Shown here piece by piece: positions 9,275 through 18,908 of a stretch of DNA of 57,541 bases. Under the pieces are notes generated by a model. The model was not told where the DNA came from. It saw nothing but the letters and a program-made list of their open reading frames with translations, and did not search any database. How positions within the stretch are numbered: position 1 is the stretch's first letter; each line of letters begins with the position of its first letter. The stretch is from NCBI GenBank assembly GCA_012519885.1, contig JAAYPI010000014.1:1-57541 (forward strand), written 5' to 3'. The stretch comes from Bacteroidales bacterium. GTDB lineage: Bacteria; Bacteroidota; Bacteroidia; Bacteroidales; Paludibacteraceae. The position numbers were made by a program, and so were the translations under genes.

Positions 9275-9721
9275 CTATTTCCGTTCAAATACAACATATT
9301 TTGGTTCAGTTGGCTGATAAGTAGGATTATCCCACAACGTACTAGTTATCATCAAATCAGCACTGTATCTATTACAAGCAATAGGCACATTATGCACCCT
9401 ACATTGTCGCAAAAGCATTTGAATATCAGCTTCGTGAGGTTGTGGATTTAAGTCATCAATCAAAAATATAGCTAAATCTATTTGGTGTTTAACGACCATA
9501 GCAGCAATCTCTGCATCACCACCCATTGGACCTGAATTAACTCGTGTAATATCAGCAGCAATTGATTTATTTTCAAAAGCTTCTTGTATTAAACCTCCAG
9601 TAGTACCTGTACACACTAACTTATGTTGAGATAAAGTTTCGGCATTATGCAACGCCCATTCTACCATATCTGCCTTTCTTCTGTCGTGAGCTACCAAAGC
9701 AATGGTTAGTTGTTTATTCAT
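9275..9721 (-). CDS. mgsA: Methylglyoxal synthase
   Basis: Converts dihydroxyacetone phosphate to methylglyoxal and phosphate, a bypass of lower glycolysis. At 148 residues it is a single MGS-like domain, and the residues known to matter in the E. coli enzyme are all recognisable: His12-Asp13 (VAHDRRK), the phosphate loop TGTTGG (39-43 region), catalytic Asp69 in GPMGGD, and His96/Asp99 (PQPHEAD). The stand-alone size and the GPxGGD motif separate it from the MGS domains of CarB and PurH. It lies inside the leu operon, 73 bp before leuB and 42 bp after the second LeuA-type gene, which is not its usual partner set. Confidence 0.93.
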   Translation of the reverse strand: MNKQLTIALVAHDRRKADMVEWALHNAETLSQHKLVCTGTTGGLIQEAFENKSIAADITRVNSGPMGGDAEIAAMVVKHQIDLAIFLIDDLNPQPHEADIQMLLRQCRVHNVPIACNRYSADLMITSTLWDNPTYQPTEPKYVVFERK

Positions 9722-9763
9722 TTTATTACTGTTTATTCAATTTACTCCATTCATTTGAAGTAA

Positions 9764-11266
9764 TTATATACGATTTAGCATTTTCAGTGTAGCCTTAATA
9801 GCAGCAGCCGTTTGGTCGCCATCTAGTCCATGTGTTTTAAACACATTTCCATCCAAATCCCAAGTTATTAACGTTTGTACCAAAGCATCTGTGCGACCTC
9901 CAGGAGGAATAGTTACCAAATAATCCAGCAAAATGGGATGAGGTTTTCCTAATGTATCGTAAATTTTCCATAATGCCTTCATAAATGCATCGTATTGACC
10001 ATCGCCAGTTGCATATTCTTGGTATATTTCTCCATTTATTTCTATCAAAATATTAGCTATTGGCTTTAATCCCTGAGCCAGTGATAGAGAATAATTAAGG
10101 ATACGTACATTTTCAGCAATATTTTCTTCTTTTACAATATCCGAAACAATATATGGCAAATCGTCTTGTGTTACCACTTGTTTTTGGTCGCCCAACTCAA
10201 TGATCCGCTGAGTTACTTTATGCATGGACTCTTCATCCAACTCAATACCTAAAGCCTCAAGATTTTTTCTGATGTTGGCTTTTCCAGATGTTTTACCAAG
10301 AGCGTATTCTCTAATGCGACCAAAGCGTTCGGGCAATAAATCATTAAAGTATAAATTCTTTTTTGCATCACCATCAGCGTGAATACCAGCACATTGTGTA
10401 AACACATTATCGCCCACAACAGGTTTGTTTGGTGGAATACGGATACCCGAATATGCTTCTACAAGCTTACTTACACGGTTTAATTCTGGCTCATTAATAT
10501 TGGTCGATAAGTGAAGTTGGTCATGTAGCATTGCTACGACACTAGCAAGAGGAGCATTACCTGCACGTTCACCTAATCCATTGATAGTAACGTGAATACC
10601 TTGAATACCTACTTGTACTGCTTCAAATACATTTGCAACAGCCATATCGTAATCGTTATTAGCATGAAAATCAAACTGCAACGAAGGATATCGTTCAACC
10701 ATCATTGAACAATACGTGCGAGTTTGGTTTGGATTTAGAATCCCCAGTGTATCTGGTAACATGAAATGTACAATTGGTTCATCTTTTAGACTGTCCATTA
10801 AGGTAAAAACATATTCAGAACTTTGCTGTATACCATTCGACCAATCTTCTAGGTATATATTTACTGTAATCCCCATTGATTGTGCGTTGGCAACTACTTG
10901 CTTAATGTCAGCTATGTGCTCTTGGGGTGTTTTTCTTAGCTGATGAGTACAATGATTTAACGAGCCTTTACAAAGTAAATTAATTACTCTCCCTCCCGCT
11001 TTTTCTATCCATTTAAGGGATGTAAAACCATCGACAAAACCAAGAATTTCAACCTTATCCAATACATTTTTGCTTTTTGCCCATTTGGTAATTTGTTGAA
11101 CAGAAGCAAATTCGCCATCCGACACGCGTGCAGAAGCCACTTCAATTCTATCAATTTGTAAATCTTCTAGCAATAAGCGTGCGATACTCAGCTTTTCTTG
11201 TATAGCAAACGAAACCCCTGAGGTTTGCTCTCCATCACGCAATGTTGTATCTAAAATTTTTATCAT
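9764..11266 (-). CDS. LeuA-family acyltransferase with regulatory domain, probable citramalate synthase
   Basis: HMGL-like Claisen condensing enzyme with a C-terminal LeuA allosteric domain. It has the start motif [11 protein letters not shown], the metal-binding HANNDYDMA and the NGLGERAGNAP segment, then PPGGRTDALVQTLITW in the regulatory domain. It is clearly diverged from the LeuA at 13390-14883, so I infer a different 2-oxo acid: pyruvate plus acetyl-CoA to citramalate, giving 2-oxobutyrate for isoleucine via LeuCD/LeuB. A second isopropylmalate synthase remains possible. Start: the frame extends to a TTG at 11278 abutting the leuD stop, but the ATG at 11266 gives the family-like start MIKILDTTLRDG and leaves 12 bp after leuD. 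Confidence 0.8.
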   Translation of the reverse strand: MIKILDTTLRDGEQTSGVSFAIQEKLSIARLLLEDLQIDRIEVASARVSDGEFASVQQITKWAKSKNVLDKVEILGFVDGFTSLKWIEKAGGRVINLLCKGSLNHCTHQLRKTPQEHIADIKQVVANAQSMGITVNIYLEDWSNGIQQSSEYVFTLMDSLKDEPIVHFMLPDTLGILNPNQTRTYCSMMVERYPSLQFDFHANNDYDMAVANVFEAVQVGIQGIHVTINGLGERAGNAPLASVVAMLHDQLHLSTNINEPELNRVSKLVEAYSGIRIPPNKPVVGDNVFTQCAGIHADGDAKKNLYFNDLLPERFGRIREYALGKTSGKANIRKNLEALGIELDEESMHKVTQRIIELGDQKQVVTQDDLPYIVSDIVKEENIAENVRILNYSLSLAQGLKPIANILIEINGEIYQEYATGDGQYDAFMKALWKIYDTLGKPHPILLDYLVTIPPGGRTDALVQTLITWDLDGNVFKTHGLDGDQTAAAIKATLKMLNRI

Positions 11267-11278
11267 TCTTTGTGTCAA

Positions 11279-11890
11279 TTAAGTTGTAAGAAAATAAGCT
11301 ACATCAGATTGCTTATCTTCGTATTGTTCAATTATTTGCTTTTTAGCTAATAAATAATCAATATCATCAAATCCTTGCAAAAAACACTCTTTTTTATACG
11401 AATTTATATCAAATTTTTCGGATTTATTTGTAGCAGTGTTAGTTACTGTTTGGTTTTGAAGATCTACTGTAATAATCGTCTTAGGGTTATTTTCAACAGA
11501 AGAGAATATTTCGGCTAAAAATGCTTCAGAAACCACTACTGGCAATACCCCATTGTTCATGGCATTATTTTTAAAAATATCCGCAAAAAAACTTGATATT
11601 ACAATCTTAAATCCGTACCCTGCAATAGCCCATGCAGCATGTTCGCGACTTGAACCACTACCAAAATTTTTACCTGCTACCAATATTTCGCCACTATAGG
11701 TTGGATTATTAAGCACAAAATCAGGATTTGGTTGGTCGTTTTTATCGTATCTCCAATCTCGAAAAAGATTATCTCCAAAGCCTAATTTGGAAGTAGCTTT
11801 TAAAAACCGTGCTGGTATAATTTGATCAGTATCCACATTTTCGATAGGCAAAGGCACTACTGTACTACTGATTGTTTTAAACTTTTCCAT
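11279..11890 (-). CDS. leuD: 3-isopropylmalate dehydratase small subunit
   Basis: Swivel-domain subunit that, with LeuC, isomerises 2-isopropylmalate to 3-isopropylmalate. The 203 residues carry VDTDQIIPARFLK near the N-terminus and the GSGSSREHAAWAI motif that reaches the LeuC active site. Full length for the bacterial small subunit. It sits 47 bp after leuC and 12 bp before the next gene, so it is co-transcribed. Confidence 0.95.
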   Translation of the reverse strand: MEKFKTISSTVVPLPIENVDTDQIIPARFLKATSKLGFGDNLFRDWRYDKNDQPNPDFVLNNPTYSGEILVAGKNFGSGSSREHAAWAIAGYGFKIVISSFFADIFKNNAMNNGVLPVVVSEAFLAEIFSSVENNPKTIITVDLQNQTVTNTATNKSEKFDINSYKKECFLQGFDDIDYLLAKKQIIEQYEDKQSDVAYFLTT

Positions 11891-11937
11891 ATTCTATCTA
11901 TATTACTATACTATTAATACTAAAAATCATTTACTCT

Positions 11938-13332
11938 CTACAACGTTCTTGGATCGGTAATTTTTCCCGTTATCGCAGCTGCTGCTGCAACTAACGGACC
12001 TGCCAAAATTGTGCGTGCTCCAGGTCCTTGACGACCTTCAAAATTTCTGTTTGAAGTCGAAACAGCATATTTACCAGCAGGAACTTTATCATCGTTCATC
12101 GCCAAACATGCCGAACAACCAGGTTGACGAAGCACAAAACCTGCTTCGGTTAAAATGGTATCAATACCCTCTTCTTTTATTTGCTTTTCAACAGCCCACG
12201 AACCAGGAACTAACCATACTACAACATTATCAGCTTTTTTCTTTCCTTTAACTAGCGAAGCAAATGCTCTAAAATCTTCAATACGTCCATTCGTACAGCT
12301 TCCAAGAAATACATAATCAATGGGTTTACCTATCATTTTATCTCCAGGTTTAAAGCCCATATAATCCAATGATTTAACAAAAGAAATGCGACCTGCCTCA
12401 TCAATACTATCCAATGAAGGAATTGATTCGGTAATTCCTAACCCCATTCCTGGATTTGTTCCATAGGTAATCATTGGTTCAATATCAGCTGCATCGAATG
12501 CAATATCTTTATCAAATTGAGCCCCTTCGTCAGTTGGTAATGATTTCCAATACGCTAAGGCTTTATCCCATTCTTCGCCTTTTGGAGCAAATTCACGACC
12601 TTTGATGTATTCGAAAGTAGTTTCATCTGGAGCAACCATACCTCCACGAGCTCCCATTTCGATTGAAAGATTACACAAGGTTAAACGACCTTCCATCGAA
12701 AGTGCTTGTACGGCACTACCTGCATATTCTACAAAATACCCAGTAGCACCACCAGTTGTCATTTTAGCAATAATATATAAAGCAATATCTTTAGCTGAAA
12801 CACCATCTTTTAAGTTTCCATTCACGCTAATACGCATGGTTTTAGGTTTTGACTGAAAAATACATTGTGTCGCCAATACCATTTCTACCTCACTAGTACC
12901 TATACCAAAAGCAACAGCCCCTAAAGCTCCGTGAGTAGATGTGTGCGAATCGCCACATACCATTGTCATTCCAGGCAATGATAAACCATTTTCTGGTCCT
13001 ACTACGTGAATAATACCATTTTTATTGTGCCCCATCGGAAAATACTGCAAGTTATATTCTTTTGCATTACTATCCAAGGCTTGTACTTGGTGTCTTGAAA
13101 TTGGATCTTCAATAGGTTTTTCCTGATTGATAGTAGGGATATTATGATCAGGAATACATGTTACTTGCTTTGGGCGAAATACCGTTAGACCCCTTTTTCT
13201 AATTCCATCAAATGCCTGAGGACTAGTTACTTCGTGACAATACATGCGATCGATATACAATTGAGTAGGACCATCATTTACTTCAGAAATGACATGTGCA
13301 TCCCATATTTTCTCAAATAAAGTCTTTTTCAT
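11938..13332 (-). CDS. leuC: 3-isopropylmalate dehydratase large subunit
   Basis: Aconitase-family subunit holding a [4Fe-4S] cluster. The 464 residues contain [13 protein letters not shown] and the cluster cysteines in [13 protein letters not shown] and [10 protein letters not shown], as expected for LeuC of the LeuC/LeuD two-subunit enzyme. It lies 57 bp downstream of leuA. The same enzyme could also serve citramalate if the downstream LeuA-type enzyme makes it. Confidence 0.95.
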   Translation of the reverse strand: MKKTLFEKIWDAHVISEVNDGPTQLYIDRMYCHEVTSPQAFDGIRKRGLTVFRPKQVTCIPDHNIPTINQEKPIEDPISRHQVQALDSNAKEYNLQYFPMGHNKNGIIHVVGPENGLSLPGMTMVCGDSHTSTHGALGAVAFGIGTSEVEMVLATQCIFQSKPKTMRISVNGNLKDGVSAKDIALYIIAKMTTGGATGYFVEYAGSAVQALSMEGRLTLCNLSIEMGARGGMVAPDETTFEYIKGREFAPKGEEWDKALAYWKSLPTDEGAQFDKDIAFDAADIEPMITYGTNPGMGLGITESIPSLDSIDEAGRISFVKSLDYMGFKPGDKMIGKPIDYVFLGSCTNGRIEDFRAFASLVKGKKKADNVVVWLVPGSWAVEKQIKEEGIDTILTEAGFVLRQPGCSACLAMNDDKVPAGKYAVSTSNRNFEGRQGPGARTILAGPLVAAAAAITGKITDPRTL

Positions 13333-13389
13333 GAGTTAAACTATTATGTAGGTTAGTATTATAAATGAATAATGTGTGTATGTTATTTT

Positions 13390-14883
13390 TTATTTCACAA
13401 ACTTATTAATTGCATCAATGTATGCTTCTAAAGAGGCTGCCACAATATCAGTATTGGCACCAAAACCATAATACACGCTACCTTTGTATTGTACTTGCAT
13501 GTGTACCTTACCTATATCATCACTTCCTTTATTAATAGCCTGAATAGTGAACTCTTGTAATGACATTTCGCGTTTAATAATCTGTTTTAACGCTTTGATA
13601 GCTGCATCTACTGGACCATTACCCGAAGCTGCTGCTTCAAATTTTTCGCCAGCAATATCTAATCCCACACTTGCTACAGCACGTACACCTTTTCCTGATG
13701 TTACTTGTAAATAATCAAGTTTAATACGGCTATTGCTTGTGCGTTCCATACCAGCCAACATCAATACGTCATCATCGTTCACGTCTTTTTTCTTATCGGC
13801 AAGCACTAAAAAGTCTTGGTAAATTTTGTCCAAGACATCGCCTTCTACAGCAACACCCAATATACTTAAACGATGTTTAAGAGCAGCACGACCACTACGA
13901 GCAGTTAAAACAATTGCATTTTCATCAATTCCCACATCTTTAGGATCCATAATCTCATAGCTCTCTCTGTTCTTCAACACACCATCTTGGTGAATACCTG
14001 ATGAATGTGCAAAGGCATTACGACCCACAATCGCTTTGTTGGGTTGTATAGGCATATTCATTAAACTAGACACCAAACGACTAGTGCTTGCAATTTTCTG
14101 TGTGTTAATTTGGGTATCTATTTCTAAATGTTTGTGGCATTTCAAAATCATTGCTATTTCTTCTAATGAGGTGTTACCAGCTCTTTCGCCAATACCATTC
14201 ATGGTTACTTCTACCTGACGTGCTCCGTTTAATACCCCAGCCATTGTATTAGCAGTAGCCATTCCTAAGTCGTTGTGGCAATGAGTAGAAAGGATAGCAT
14301 TATGAACTCCTTTTACATTTTCCATCAAAAATTTAATTTTCTCTCCGTATTGTGATGGCAAACAATAGCCTGTTGTATCAGGAATGTTAACCACAGTTGC
14401 TCCAGCTTTGATTACAGCCTCTACAACTCTTGCTAAGTATTCGTTATCACTACGACCAGCATCTTCGCAATAAAATTCCACATCTTCCACATACTTCTTG
14501 GCATATTTTACAGCAGCAACAGCACGTTCTAATATTTCTTCGCGTGTAGAATTAAATTTGTGTTTTATATGATAATCTGATGTACCAATACCTGTATGAA
14601 TACGTTTATTTTTAGCATATTGTAAAGCTTCAGCAGCTACTTCAATGTCTTTTTGTACACCACGTGTAAGTGCACAAATTGTGGGCCACGTTACAGCTTT
14701 GGATATTTCTACCACTGATTTAAAGTCTCCTGGGCTAGATACTGGAAATCCTGCTTCAATTACATCTACACCTAAAGATTCTAAGGCTTTTGCTACCTGA
14801 ATTTTTTCTACTGTATTCAACTGACACCCTGGCACTTGTTCTCCATCTCTCAAAGTGGTGTCAAAAATAAATAATCTGTCCAT
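13390..14883 (-). CDS. leuA: 2-isopropylmalate synthase
   Basis: Condenses acetyl-CoA with 2-oxoisovalerate, the committed and normally leucine-inhibited step. The 497 residues start with [16 protein letters not shown], carry the metal ligands in [14 protein letters not shown] and [14 protein letters not shown], and end in a LeuA dimerisation/allosteric domain with [12 protein letters not shown]. First structural gene of the operon, 36 bp beyond the attenuator hairpin (14920-14957) and about 185 nt after the predicted transcription start. Confidence 0.95.
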   Translation of the reverse strand: MDRLFIFDTTLRDGEQVPGCQLNTVEKIQVAKALESLGVDVIEAGFPVSSPGDFKSVVEISKAVTWPTICALTRGVQKDIEVAAEALQYAKNKRIHTGIGTSDYHIKHKFNSTREEILERAVAAVKYAKKYVEDVEFYCEDAGRSDNEYLARVVEAVIKAGATVVNIPDTTGYCLPSQYGEKIKFLMENVKGVHNAILSTHCHNDLGMATANTMAGVLNGARQVEVTMNGIGERAGNTSLEEIAMILKCHKHLEIDTQINTQKIASTSRLVSSLMNMPIQPNKAIVGRNAFAHSSGIHQDGVLKNRESYEIMDPKDVGIDENAIVLTARSGRAALKHRLSILGVAVEGDVLDKIYQDFLVLADKKKDVNDDDVLMLAGMERTSNSRIKLDYLQVTSGKGVRAVASVGLDIAGEKFEAAASGNGPVDAAIKALKQIIKREMSLQEFTIQAINKGSDDIGKVHMQVQYKGSVYYGFGANTDIVAASLEAYIDAINKFVK

Positions 14884-14919
14884 ATCCTTACGTATTTATA
14901 TTGTTCTTACAAAAATTAC

Positions 14920-14957
14920 AAGAAAAAGCCTCTCATTACCGAAGTAAGAAAGGCTTT
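14920..14957 (-). terminator. Attenuator-type terminator in the leuA leader
   Basis: Read on the minus strand: GAAAGCCTTTCTTAC, a TTCG tetraloop, GTAATGAGAGGCTTT and then a T-run. It pairs over about 14 bp with a single bulged base. A UUCG-capped stem with a U-tract, placed between a promoter and the gene it drives and just after a Leu-rich leader ORF, is best read as a regulated terminator. Confidence 0.88.
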
Positions 14958-14998
14958 CTATGTTATTATTAATTTTCCACATACCAAACTCACTCCGC

Positions 14999-15055
14999 TC
15001 ATCCTTTACAGAGAAGAATACTAAGTAAAATAGTATGTAGAGTGCTAAATGACAT
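14999..15055 (-). CDS. Leucine leader peptide
   Basis: Short ORF encoding MSFSTLHTILLSILLCKG: 5 Leu (CTA, TTA, CTT, CTT, CTC) and 2 Ile in 18 codons. Its ATG lies about 12 nt after the predicted transcription start and its stop is 41 nt before the attenuator stem. A stalled ribosome at the Leu codons would cover the segment 15041-15031, which can pair over 11 bp (including G-U pairs) with 14986-14976. This is the arrangement of a translation-coupled amino-acid attenuator; the call is inference from sequence, with no expression evidence. Confidence 0.75.
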   Translation of the reverse strand: MSFSTLHTILLSILLCKG

Positions 15056-15073
15056 AATCGTTGTTTTGTTTGG

Positions 15074-15105
15074 CAAAGATACTGTCTTTTTTTTATTCAA
15101 ACAAA
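15074..15105 (-). promoter_or_regulatory. Promoter of the leu operon
   Basis: On the minus strand, TTTG (15105-15102), 20 bp, TATCTTTG (15081-15074). Predicted transcription start near 15068. A second TTTG at 15101-15098 would give a 16-bp spacer. The remaining 95 bp to the end of the CDF gene show nothing I can identify. Confidence 0.72.
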
Positions 15106-15200
15106 CTATTTAAAAGAAAAATATTAAAAAAAATGTCAAAAAACAACTGTATCTTTCTAAATAAAATCAAATATAAAAAATAATGCACATGATTAAACCT

Positions 15201-16103
15201 TTATTTTTTTTCTTCATAAGGTTCTGTATGTATATTCACAACTGTTTGATTACCATATTGATGACGCAACAAAGATTCTACGTCTGTAGCAATATCATGA
15301 GACTCTACAAAACTTATATGTTTGTTCAGTTTAATATGAATATCAATTGCAATGAGATTACCTACTTTTCTAGTACGCAAATGATGATATGTAATTACAC
15401 CTGGTATAGACAATACGTGGTCAATTATTTCATCTTCTTTTTCTTTTGGCAAAGAAGACTCCAACAGTTCTTTTACACTAGGCATTGCTAATTCATAACT
15501 GACTTTCATAATAAAGAAACTCACTAGTACACTAGCAATTGGATCCAAGATTCTAAATTTTTCTCCTAAAAATATTGCTCCTGCAATACCTAAGGCTGTT
15601 GCTATAGAAGAAAATGCATCTGAACGATGATGCCATGCATTTGCAATAACAGCATCACTATTCACTTTTTTACCAATCTTAAATGTATACCAAAACAACG
15701 CTTCTTTTAAAGCAATCGAAACAAGAGCCGCATAAAAAGCCAACAGACTCGGTTGCATTATTTCATTCCCCTTATAAAAATAAACAATCTTATCAATACC
15801 ACCTATTAACAACCCTATTCCAACGACAAATAAGCAGATACTTATTATTAAAATAGCAAAGGTTTCGAATTTACCATGACCATATTTATGATTCTCATCA
15901 CTTTCTTTGTCTGATACTCTCATAAAAACAATAACCACAATGTCTGTCGCAAAATCAGACAAAGAATGCACCCCATCAGCAATCATAGCAGAACTTTTAC
16001 CTACAATACCTGCAAAAAGTTTGGCAAGGGTAAGCAATGGATTAACCACAAAACCAATAAGCGTTACATTTCTAATTTCTTTGTATCGTTCTCCTTGTTG
16101 CAT
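15201..16103 (-). CDS. Cation diffusion facilitator (FieF-like divalent metal exporter)
   Basis: Exports divalent metals (Zn, Fe, Cd, Mn in characterised relatives) by proton antiport. The 300 residues show a six-helix membrane domain with the metal-site signature ADGVHSLSDFATD near the second helix and a HHRSDAFSS segment in helix five, then a cytoplasmic ferredoxin-like domain (about 205-295) ending in His/Glu-rich residues (NIHTEPYEEKK). The metal cannot be told from sequence. Divergent from the Rnf operon; a TACCTTTG box at 16134-16127 lies 24 bp before its ATG. Confidence 0.88.
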   Translation of the reverse strand: MQQGERYKEIRNVTLIGFVVNPLLTLAKLFAGIVGKSSAMIADGVHSLSDFATDIVVIVFMRVSDKESDENHKYGHGKFETFAILIISICLFVVGIGLLIGGIDKIVYFYKGNEIMQPSLLAFYAALVSIALKEALFWYTFKIGKKVNSDAVIANAWHHRSDAFSSIATALGIAGAIFLGEKFRILDPIASVLVSFFIMKVSYELAMPSVKELLESSLPKEKEDEIIDHVLSIPGVITYHHLRTRKVGNLIAIDIHIKLNKHISFVESHDIATDVESLLRHQYGNQTVVNIHTEPYEEKK

Positions 16104-16198
16104 TTAGTTAAAATTTTATATGCTTGCAAAGGTACTCTTTTTGGTAAAATAAAATAAAAAATTAACTAAAAAATAGGTATAAGATATAAAATAAACAG

Positions 16199-16206
16199 TA
16201 ACTTTG
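16199..16206 (+). promoter_or_regulatory. -7 box of the rnf operon
   Basis: TAACTTTG fits TAnnTTTG; no TTTG is seen at -33. A GTG within this box (16206) could be misread as the start of the first gene. With transcription beginning near 16213, the ATG at 16230 is the reasonable start. Confidence 0.55.
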
Positions 16207-16229
16207 TGCTTTCAAAAAATGATTTACGT

Positions 16230-16652
16230 ATGAATTCTTCTCAGGAATATACTGGAACCATCGTAAAAATAAACCAAGAAACAGTAACAGTCTGCATAAA
16301 ACAACTTGCTGCTTGTGTTTCTTGTCAAACGAAAGGTGCTTGTAGTTCTGCTGATGTTAGCTCTAAATTAATAGAAGCAACTATTAATAATGAGAGTTTT
16401 GAGATTGGCGAAACAGTACGTATAATAGGCAAAAAAAACTTTGGGTTAAAAGCTGTTCTCATGGCTTTTGTTATTCCTGTTTTTCTAATATTGCTTATTT
16501 TGTTTGTTGCGGAGTATTACAAAAAAGATGATTTAACAATGGCAATTAGTACATTATTTGTGCTAATACCATATTATTTAATACTATTTCTATTGCAGAA
16601 TAAACTGAAGGCTCAGTTTATGTTTTATGTTGAAAAAATAGATAAAAAATGA
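16230..16652 (+). CDS. RseC/MucC-like regulator of the Rnf complex
   Basis: Small membrane protein of the SoxR-reducing-system RseC family, which commonly heads rnf operons in Bacteroidetes. About 140 residues: N-terminal beta-rich part with a Cys cluster (AACVSCQTKGAC), then two membrane helices and a short tail. Its exact role is unsettled; it is thought to support maturation or redox function of the Rnf/Rsx complex. Start ATG 16230 chosen because the longer frame begins inside the promoter box. Its stop overlaps the rnfB start (ATGA), so translation is probably coupled. Confidence 0.85.
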   Translation: MNSSQEYTGTIVKINQETVTVCIKQLAACVSCQTKGACSSADVSSKLIEATINNESFEIGETVRIIGKKNFGLKAVLMAFVIPVFLILLILFVAEYYKKDDLTMAISTLFVLIPYYLILFLLQNKLKAQFMFYVEKIDKK

Positions 16653-17500
16653 ATACAATTTTTCTTTCATTAGTAGTTTTGGGCACCATTGGATTGCTTG
16701 CTGCGATTATTTTGTACGTTGTTTCTCAAAAATTTAAAGTAGAAGAAAACCCCATCATTGATGAGGTTGAAGCAGCATTACCTAGTGCCAATTGTGGTGG
16801 ATGTGGTTTTCCTGGATGTAGAGGATTTGCTGTAGCATGCAGTGAAGCAACAGATTTAAGTAATTTGTTTTGTCCTGTTGGCGGAAATGATACCATGAAA
16901 ACTGTTGCTCATATAGTAGGATTAAGCGTAGTGGAAACAAAACCCAAAATTGCAGTGTTAAAATGCAACGGAACCTGCGAGCACCGTCCACGCACTAATC
17001 AATACGACGGAGCGAAATCATGCAAAATTATTCACAACTTATACATAGGAGAAACAGCCTGTCATTATGGTTGTTTGGGTGGTGGCGACTGCGAAGTGGC
17101 TTGTGCCTTTGATGCTTTGCATATAAACCCAGTAACAGGAATACCAGAAATTGATGAAGAAAAATGTACTGCGTGTGGTGCTTGTGTAAAGGCATGCCCA
17201 AAATTATTGTTAGAATTACGATTTAAAGGACCCAAAGGCAAACGCATCTATGTAGCATGTAGTAATAAAGAAAAAGGAGGAATTGCAAAAAAAGCATGCG
17301 AAGTAGCATGTATCGGATGCTCTAAATGCTTTAAAGTATGCCCACATGATGCCATAATTATTGAAAACAATTTGGCGTATATAATAGACGATAAATGTCG
17401 TTTGTGTACAAAATGTGTGGATGAATGTCCAACAGGTAGTATTCAAAAATTAAATTTCCCTATTAAGAAAAAAGAAGTAGCTGAACAAGCACAAGCATAA
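16649..17500 (+). CDS. rnfB: Rnf complex subunit RnfB (ferredoxin-like electron input)
   Basis: Iron-sulfur subunit that takes electrons from ferredoxin. Order: one N-terminal membrane helix (about 4-27), the Fe-S domain with NCGGCGFPGCRGF and a distal FCP, then ferredoxin-type clusters including CTACGACVKACP, CIGCSKCFKVCP and CRLCTKCVDECP. 283 residues, as usual for Bacteroidetes RnfB. It overlaps the preceding RseC-like gene by 4 bp. Confidence 0.95.
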   Translation: MNTIFLSLVVLGTIGLLAAIILYVVSQKFKVEENPIIDEVEAALPSANCGGCGFPGCRGFAVACSEATDLSNLFCPVGGNDTMKTVAHIVGLSVVETKPKIAVLKCNGTCEHRPRTNQYDGAKSCKIIHNLYIGETACHYGCLGGGDCEVACAFDALHINPVTGIPEIDEEKCTACGACVKACPKLLLELRFKGPKGKRIYVACSNKEKGGIAKKACEVACIGCSKCFKVCPHDAIIIENNLAYIIDDKCRLCTKCVDECPTGSIQKLNFPIKKKEVAEQAQA

Positions 17501-17549
17501 AACTAAGTTAGTAGTATATAACTATTACGTATATTCTGAAATAAGACGT

Positions 17550-18887
17550 ATGAAAACATTTACCTTTGGAGGCATTCATACTGCGGATATGAAATTATCG
17601 GCAGGAAAAAAAATTCAAATAGTACCGATCCCTAGTGAAGTAATTATCCCCTTAGAACAGCATATTGGGGCTCCTACAAACCCAGTGGTAGCTGTAGGTG
17701 AAACGGTTAAAGTGGGTCAGTTAATTGGTAAAGCTGTAGGGTTTATTTCGGCAAATATTCACTCATCCGTTTCAGGAAAAGTAACCAAGATTGATACAGT
17801 TATAGATGCATGGGGATACAAAAGACCTGCCGTATACATAGCAGTAGAAGGCGACGAATGGATGGAAAATATAGATAAAAAAGATGTAGTTCGCAAAGAA
17901 ATAACAACGAAAAGAGAAGATATTATACAGAAAATAGCAGATGCTGGCATTGTGGGTTTAGGTGGAGCTTGTTTTCCTACACATGTTAAGCTATCTCCTC
18001 CCCCCAATACAAAGGCAGAATTACTACTAATTAATGCAGTAGAATGTGAACCATATTTAACTTGCGACCATCAATTAATGCTCGAAAAAGCAGAAGAAAT
18101 AATTGTAGGTATTCAAATTTTAATGACTGTATTGCAAGTAAACAAAGCCATTATTGGCATAGAAAATAACAAAAAAGATGCCATTTCTCTATTACAGCAA
18201 ATCACAAGTTCATATTCAACTATTGAAGTTTGCCCCTTAGCAATGTGTTACCCACAGGGAGGCGAAAAGCAACTAATTGAGGCAATCACAAAAAAACAAG
18301 TGCCAAGTGGTCAATTACCTATTAATATTGGTATTGTCGTTCAGAATGTGGCAACAACATATGCCATTTACGAAGCAGTTCAAAAAAACAAACCTTTAAT
18401 AGAACGTGTAATAACAGTTACGGGGAAAAAAGTTGCAAAACCAGGTAATTTTTTAGTACGTATTGGAACTCCTTTACGCGTTCCATTAGATATGGCTGGG
18501 GGAATGCCCGAAGATACTGGAAAAATTATAGGTGGAGGTCCAATGATGGGACGAGCTTTTATGAACGCAGATGTACCTGTTACGAAACGTAGTGCTGGTT
18601 TATTAGTAATGCCTACCCTTGAGTCTGCCCGTAAAGAAATGCAAAATTGCATTCGTTGTGCCAAATGTGTAACAGCTTGTCCAATGGGTCTAGAACCCTA
18701 TTTATTGATGTCTCAGGCTGAAAAAAGCATGTGGAAAGAAATGGAAGAAACATACATTACTGATTGTATTGAATGTGGTTGCTGTTTGTTTTCTTGTCCT
18801 AGTAATCGACCACTATTAGACTATCTACGTATGGGGAAAAGCACTGTTTTGGAACAAATACGTAATCGCGTTCAAAAAGTTAACTAA
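17550..18887 (+). CDS. rnfC: Rnf complex subunit RnfC (NADH/FMN and Fe-S subunit)
   Basis: Peripheral subunit binding NAD(H) and FMN (Complex I 51-kDa-like fold) and two [4Fe-4S] clusters. The 445 residues have GLGGACFPTHVKL (the dinucleotide/FMN region, about 135-147), EPYLTCDHQLM, then the cluster motifs CIRCAKCVTACP and CIECGCCLFSCP near the C-terminus. Length is close to the compact Bacteroidetes form, without the long C-terminal repeats of gamma-proteobacterial RnfC. Confidence 0.95.
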   Translation: MKTFTFGGIHTADMKLSAGKKIQIVPIPSEVIIPLEQHIGAPTNPVVAVGETVKVGQLIGKAVGFISANIHSSVSGKVTKIDTVIDAWGYKRPAVYIAVEGDEWMENIDKKDVVRKEITTKREDIIQKIADAGIVGLGGACFPTHVKLSPPPNTKAELLLINAVECEPYLTCDHQLMLEKAEEIIVGIQILMTVLQVNKAIIGIENNKKDAISLLQQITSSYSTIEVCPLAMCYPQGGEKQLIEAITKKQVPSGQLPINIGIVVQNVATTYAIYEAVQKNKPLIERVITVTGKKVAKPGNFLVRIGTPLRVPLDMAGGMPEDTGKIIGGGPMMGRAFMNADVPVTKRSAGLLVMPTLESARKEMQNCIRCAKCVTACPMGLEPYLLMSQAEKSMWKEMEETYITDCIECGCCLFSCPSNRPLLDYLRMGKSTVLEQIRNRVQKVN

Positions 18888-18908
18888 TTGAAATCTACAC
18901 AAAGTATT

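Noticed and set aside
9275-9721. Reading this gene as a fragment of CarB or PurH, which share the MGS fold
   Set aside because: It is a complete stand-alone domain of normal length with the GPxGGD motif and MgsA catalytic residues.
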